64,000 nucleotides of DNA, taken from contig NZ_JAJNDB010000001.1 in NCBI RefSeq assembly GCF_021026375.1, forward strand, positions 496,001 through 560,000, read 5' to 3'. The first letter of the stretch is position 1. Each line of letters begins with the position of its first letter. This document shows, piece after piece, positions 62,103 through 64,000 of the stretch. The translations under genes and the position numbers were made by a program. This stretch comes from Actinomycetospora endophytica. GTDB lineage: Bacteria > Actinomycetota > Actinomycetes > Mycobacteriales > Pseudonocardiaceae. Under the pieces are notes generated by a model. That model saw only the letters and a program-made list of their open reading frames with translations. It searched no databases and was not told the origin of the DNA.

Positions 62103-63361
62103 GCACGCCGCCGACCCGGCGCTTCGGCCCGGACGGCCCCGAGGGGCGCCGCTGGTGGGAGGACGGTCCCGACGGCGGGTCCGGCCGACCGGGACCGCCG
62201 GGTCGCCAGGCGCCGCCGGGACCACCCGGGCCGCCGCGCCCACCGCAGGCGCCACGAACCGCCCGCTACGGCCCGCCGGGGTGGCAGGTACCGCCGCAGG
62301 GCCCGTCCGGGCCACCGGCGGGCGGCCCGCCGCGGCGCCCGCGGCCGCCCCGCCGGCTGCGACTGCCCGGGCCGGGCGGCCTGATCGGTGCGCTGGTGGT
62401 CGTGGCCGTCGCCGTCGTCGTGCTCTTCCCGGAGGTGCTCGACCTCGACGGCCGGTCGCCGTTCGCGCAGATCGTCGCGTTCCGGCCGCAGCTCGCGGTG
62501 GCCGTCGTCGCGGTCGCCGCGCTGGGCGCCCTCGGGGCCTGGACCCGCCGGTCCGGGCCGGACGGGCTGATGGTCGCGCTCGCGCTCGGGCTCGTCGGGG
62601 TGATCGCCCTCGTCGACGTGGGGGGCCGGGCGGCCGGGTCGGCCCCGGCGGTCGGCGACGGCGGCACCGGGGACGGCCTGGTCGTGCTGTCGCTGAACAC
62701 GTACAAGGGGCAGGCCGATCCCGACTCGCTGGCCGACCTGGTCCGCACCCGCTCCCCGGACCTCGTCGCCCTGCCCGAGGCCCGTGGCGACCTGCGCCGG
62801 CGGCTCGCGTCGCGCCTCGACGACGACCAGGGCGGGTCGGGCTACCGCTCGTACTCCGCCGACGACGCGGACGACGCCAGCGGCATGACCGTGTTCGTCA
62901 AGTCCTCGCTCGGCCGCCCGACGGTGACCCAGGACCGGTCCGGGACGTATCCCTCCGTCGTCGTCGATCTCCCGAAGTCCGCGCCGGGGGTCGCGTCCGG
63001 CCTGCGGTTCGTGGCGGTGCACCCACGCTCGCCGCGGCCGGGCGGGACCGGCAGCTGGGCCCGCGACGTGTCCGGACTGTCGCGGTGGTGCGACGCGGGC
63101 CGTCCCACGGTCGTCGCGGGGGACATGAACTCCACCGAGGACCACCGGATCTTCGGGGACGCGACCGCGAGCTGCTCCGACGCCGGGTCGGACACCGGGG
63201 ACGGCCTCACCGGGACCTGGCCGTCCTGGCTGCCGGGGTTCCTCGGCGCGCAGATCGACCACGTGCTCACCGCGGACGGGCCGCACCCCACCGCGTTCGA
63301 GGTGGTGCCCGCCGCCGGGACCGATCACCGCGCGGTCCTCGCCCGCATCGGCGAGGGCTGA
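62099..63361 (+). CDS. Membrane-anchored endonuclease/exonuclease/phosphatase family protein
   Basis: This 420-residue protein has a proline/glycine-rich N-terminus of about 85 residues and three membrane helices (LIGALVVVAVAVVVLF, LAVAVVAVAALGALGAW, LMVALALGLVGVIALVDV). The EEP catalytic domain faces outward or periplasmic: VVLSLNTYKG, LVALPEARGD, VVAGDMNSTEDH, IDHVLTADG and GTDHRAVLA with the terminal His. Members act as DNases, phosphodiesterases or sphingomyelinase-like enzymes. Its GTGA overlap with the sugar-dehydrogenase gene shows co-translation. Confidence 0.82.
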   Translation: MSTPPTRRFGPDGPEGRRWWEDGPDGGSGRPGPPGRQAPPGPPGPPRPPQAPRTARYGPPGWQVPPQGPSGPPAGGPPRRPRPPRRLRLPGPGGLIGALVVVAVAVVVLFPEVLDLDGRSPFAQIVAFRPQLAVAVVAVAALGALGAWTRRSGPDGLMVALALGLVGVIALVDVGGRAAGSAPAVGDGGTGDGLVVLSLNTYKGQADPDSLADLVRTRSPDLVALPEARGDLRRRLASRLDDDQGGSGYRSYSADDADDASGMTVFVKSSLGRPTVTQDRSGTYPSVVVDLPKSAPGVASGLRFVAVHPRSPRPGGTGSWARDVSGLSRWCDAGRPTVVAGDMNSTEDHRIFGDATASCSDAGSDTGDGLTGTWPSWLPGFLGAQIDHVLTADGPHPTAFEVVPAAGTDHRAVLARIGEG

Positions 63362-63366
63362 GGGGA

Positions 63367-63948
63367 TTACCGACGGGTCCGCGCGCTCGGCACGACCGGG
63401 TGCGCGACACCGGCCTCGGTGTCCCCGACGGACGCGGTGCGTCCCGGGCCGCCGGGCAGGCGGGGCGGACGGCCGCCGTCGGGTGACCGCTGCGTCGGCA
63501 CCGGTCCGTTCGGGGGGCGGCGGGTCACGCGGGGCACGCGGGGCTCGGCCGCGGGCTCCCGCGCCCGGCGGGAGCTCTCCTCGACCGCGTCGCGGGCGCC
63601 CGCCCGCACCTGGCCCAGGAGATCGTGCATGGCGAGCGACATCGCGCGGGGCAGCAGCGGTGAGCCGGCCACCCGGGCGAGCGGCTCGAGGCCGGGCGCG
63701 GCGTCGCGCAGCAGCGCGGTCACGGCGACCTCGTCGACCGGGGGCGCGGCGACGATGCGCTCCCCCACGACGCTCTGCCACTGGCGGACGCGCTCGCTGA
63801 ACGCCGCGGAGAGCCGCTCGAGCAGCCGTGCCTCGACGTAGGAGCCCATGCCGCCGTCGATCGAGGGCAGCCCCGTGGTGTCGCGATCCTCGCCGCGGCG
63901 GAACGCCTCGATCCACGCGACCCACATCGCGTATCCGCCCTGGGCCAC
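63367..63948 (-). CDS. Hypothetical protein
   Basis: This 193-residue protein begins MAQGGYAMWVAWIEAFRRGE and continues GGMGSYVEARLLERLSAAFS, a helical, charged sequence, then a disordered Pro/Arg-rich tail (RRPPNGPVPTQRSPDGGR). I recognise no domain. GTG 63948 has a G-rich sequence upstream. It is convergent with the EEP gene. Bases 63949-64000 contain no gene I can identify. Confidence 0.6.
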   Translation of the reverse strand: MAQGGYAMWVAWIEAFRRGEDRDTTGLPSIDGGMGSYVEARLLERLSAAFSERVRQWQSVVGERIVAAPPVDEVAVTALLRDAAPGLEPLARVAGSPLLPRAMSLAMHDLLGQVRAGARDAVEESSRRAREPAAEPRVPRVTRRPPNGPVPTQRSPDGGRPPRLPGGPGRTASVGDTEAGVAHPVVPSARTRR

Positions 63949-64000
63949 CCCCGCGGGCCCTCGAATCCCGGGACCACCGTTCGGGTCCCACCGTTCGGAG

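Overview
This is a very GC-rich (roughly 73% by eye) chromosomal segment of an actinobacterium, densely packed with GTG/ATG-start genes on both strands. Lineage markers are a mycothiol-type formaldehyde dehydrogenase with its metallo-beta-lactamase partner, the FtsZ-associated protein SepH, DUF2537, DUF2530 and DUF3027 proteins, and a serC-sepH-DUF2537-trmH order that resembles the Rv0880 region of mycobacteria. Family Pseudonocardiaceae (Pseudonocardia or Actinomycetospora-like) is my inference. I see no phage, IS element, CRISPR array, tRNA or rRNA.

Layout. 0.4-2.2 kb: RNA ligase RtcB facing a frameshifted RNA 2'-phosphotransferase KptA. 2.3-13.7 kb: exported phosphatase PhoD, WYL regulator, secreted lipase, LuxR-type regulator, AroQ, an alpha/beta hydrolase, type II NADH dehydrogenase, an SDR, a glutamate-racemase-like protein and a lipoprotein with a lyase-like fold. 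13.7-14.5 kb: a GDT1/UPF0016 manganese exporter preceded by a clear yybP-ykoY riboswitch. 14.8-19.6 kb: esterase and polyhydroxyalkanoate-type genes (reductase, synthase-like, thiolase). 19.9-21.6 kb: mycothiol-dependent formaldehyde detoxification. 21.6-30.1 kb: double gamma-glutamylcyclotransferase-like protein, NatAB-like ABC exporter, an acyl-CoA ligase/SDR operon with a divergent TetR regulator, and a photolyase. 30.3-33.8 kb: citrate synthase, sugar kinase and mutarotase-like epimerase. 33.9-37.6 kb: ABC multidrug exporter with divergent MarR regulator, then an MFS exporter. 37.7-45.3 kb: pdxH/serC divergent pair, sepH, DUF2537, trmH-family methylase, bifunctional nuclease, and a glutamate-cysteine-ligase-family protein. 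45.3-52.6 kb: MFS, dodecin, TetR with its operator, a membrane b561-molybdenum oxidoreductase fusion, dimethylsulfone monooxygenase SfnG under a sulfur-type leader peptide, and a purine permease. 52.7-64 kb: DUF2530, a giant sacsin-like ATPase, DUF3027, glutaminyl cyclase, D-lactate dehydrogenase, PQQ-type sugar dehydrogenase, and an EEP-family membrane protein.

The most unusual content is non-coding. Four copies of a roughly 75-bp palindromic element (E1) sit exactly at gene 3' ends. Each has a 40-nt hairpin core, and the outer TAG/CTA ends of the element supply stop codons of flanking genes. A diverged relative with the same 40-nt geometry follows serC, a 46-nt near-perfect palindrome lies between two other convergent genes, and a second family (E2, about 125 bp, two copies) follows the thiolase and citrate synthase genes. 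An E1-like end at the TetR stop beside the photolyase, which runs on into antisense TetR sequence, suggests that deletion of such an element altered a protein C-terminus.
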